Positions 63,897 through 64,000 of a stretch of 64,000 nt of DNA are shown here, one piece after another. The DNA is from Clostridium_F caseinilyticum (lineage in GTDB: Bacteria > Bacillota > Clostridia > Clostridiales > Clostridiaceae), in assembly GCF_046127645.1 (NCBI RefSeq), contig NZ_CP175919.1; one strand, written 5' to 3'. The position numbers were made by a program, and so were the translations under genes. The notes beneath the pieces are model-generated. The model made no database searches, was not told the DNA's origin, and saw only the letters and a list, made by a program, of their open reading frames with translations. Every line of letters starts with the position of its first letter. The first letter of the stretch is position 1.

Positions 63897-64000
63897 TAAA
63901 CAGAGCTGTTGGCTTTAGAGAGAGTAAAAATTACGTCTAAAGTTTAGAATACATTATCTAATGGCATAACCGCTCTTTACTTCCACTTCTAAGAAGATAG
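63897..64000 (+). repeat. TAAACAGA structured repeat, copy D (cut by window end)
   Basis: Starts TAAACAGAGCTGTTGGC, with the hairpin-1 segment (GGCTTTAGAGAGAG … ACGTCTAAAGTTTAG) and the left arm of hairpin 2 (CCGCTCTTTACTTCCACTT); the right arm lies beyond the window. Confidence 0.8.

Noticed and set aside
1..64000. CRISPR arrays, tRNA or rRNA genes, intact insertion sequences
   Set aside because: No regularly spaced identical repeats, no tRNA cloverleaf with CCA-side pairing, and no transposase frame were seen.

Overview
The window is 64 kb of very AT-rich DNA with dense genes, strong GGAGG-type ribosome binding sites, ATG/GTG/TTG starts and short intergenic regions that often carry hairpin terminators. 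Gene content (DUF1657 protein, Fe-dependent butanol dehydrogenase, NifX/Fur/DUF134 cluster, tandem 4HB chemoreceptors, DacF-type carboxypeptidase, many lipoprotein ABC importers) points to an anaerobic Clostridium. It looks most like the C. botulinum group I / C. sporogenes branch, which is an inference from overall resemblance. I see no rRNA, tRNA, CRISPR array, prophage or intact transposase.

Layout. 1-4.3 kb: two related surface proteins with cell-wall-binding-like (CWB2-like) domains, a small membrane protein and a DUF1657 protein. 4.7-8.3 kb: two tandem chemoreceptors. 8.6-13.7 kb: a five-gene peptide/nickel-class ABC importer behind a textbook sigma-54 promoter with an array of operator-like sites. 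14-18 kb: a divergent zinc uptake locus (znuCB / znuA) and a PsiE-like protein. 18.5-21.8 kb: a Suv3-type RNA helicase, a GGDEF protein and a polysaccharide deacetylase. 22.3-25.3 kb: a sulfonate/nitrate-class ABC importer followed by the wreck of a MacB-type transporter. 25.4-26.8 kb: a NifX-Fur-DUF134 operon whose promoter is bracketed by an inverted repeat. 27-30 kb: a LysM/M14 peptidase and RNase Z. 30-36.8 kb: an amino acid exchanger, a DesK/NarL-type two-component system and an ABC-2 export system with a 22-bp palindromic operator at its promoter. 36.8-45.7 kb: an 800-bp gene-free region with a long palindrome, then housekeeping genes (nitroreductase, cold shock protein, PepD, pyridoxal kinase family, a divergent MsrA).

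45.7-54.2 kb is the most interesting part. One operon (SsuABC-class importer, DUF1446/AtuA protein and a separately encoded AtuA C-terminal domain) and the next (PatB-type C-S lyase and a cystine-class importer) are each preceded by nearly the same ~100-bp promoter region. This suggests one regulon for taking up and degrading an unidentified, probably sulfur-containing, organic compound.

54.2-64 kb holds a 260-bp palindromic element, a small XRE regulator, dacF, a Nudix hydrolase, bdhA, a small Cys-rich protein, a YfcC-family carrier and pncB. It also holds four of the five copies of a ~140-bp structured repeat that begins TAAACAGA; the fifth, degenerate copy lies at 1.9 kb.
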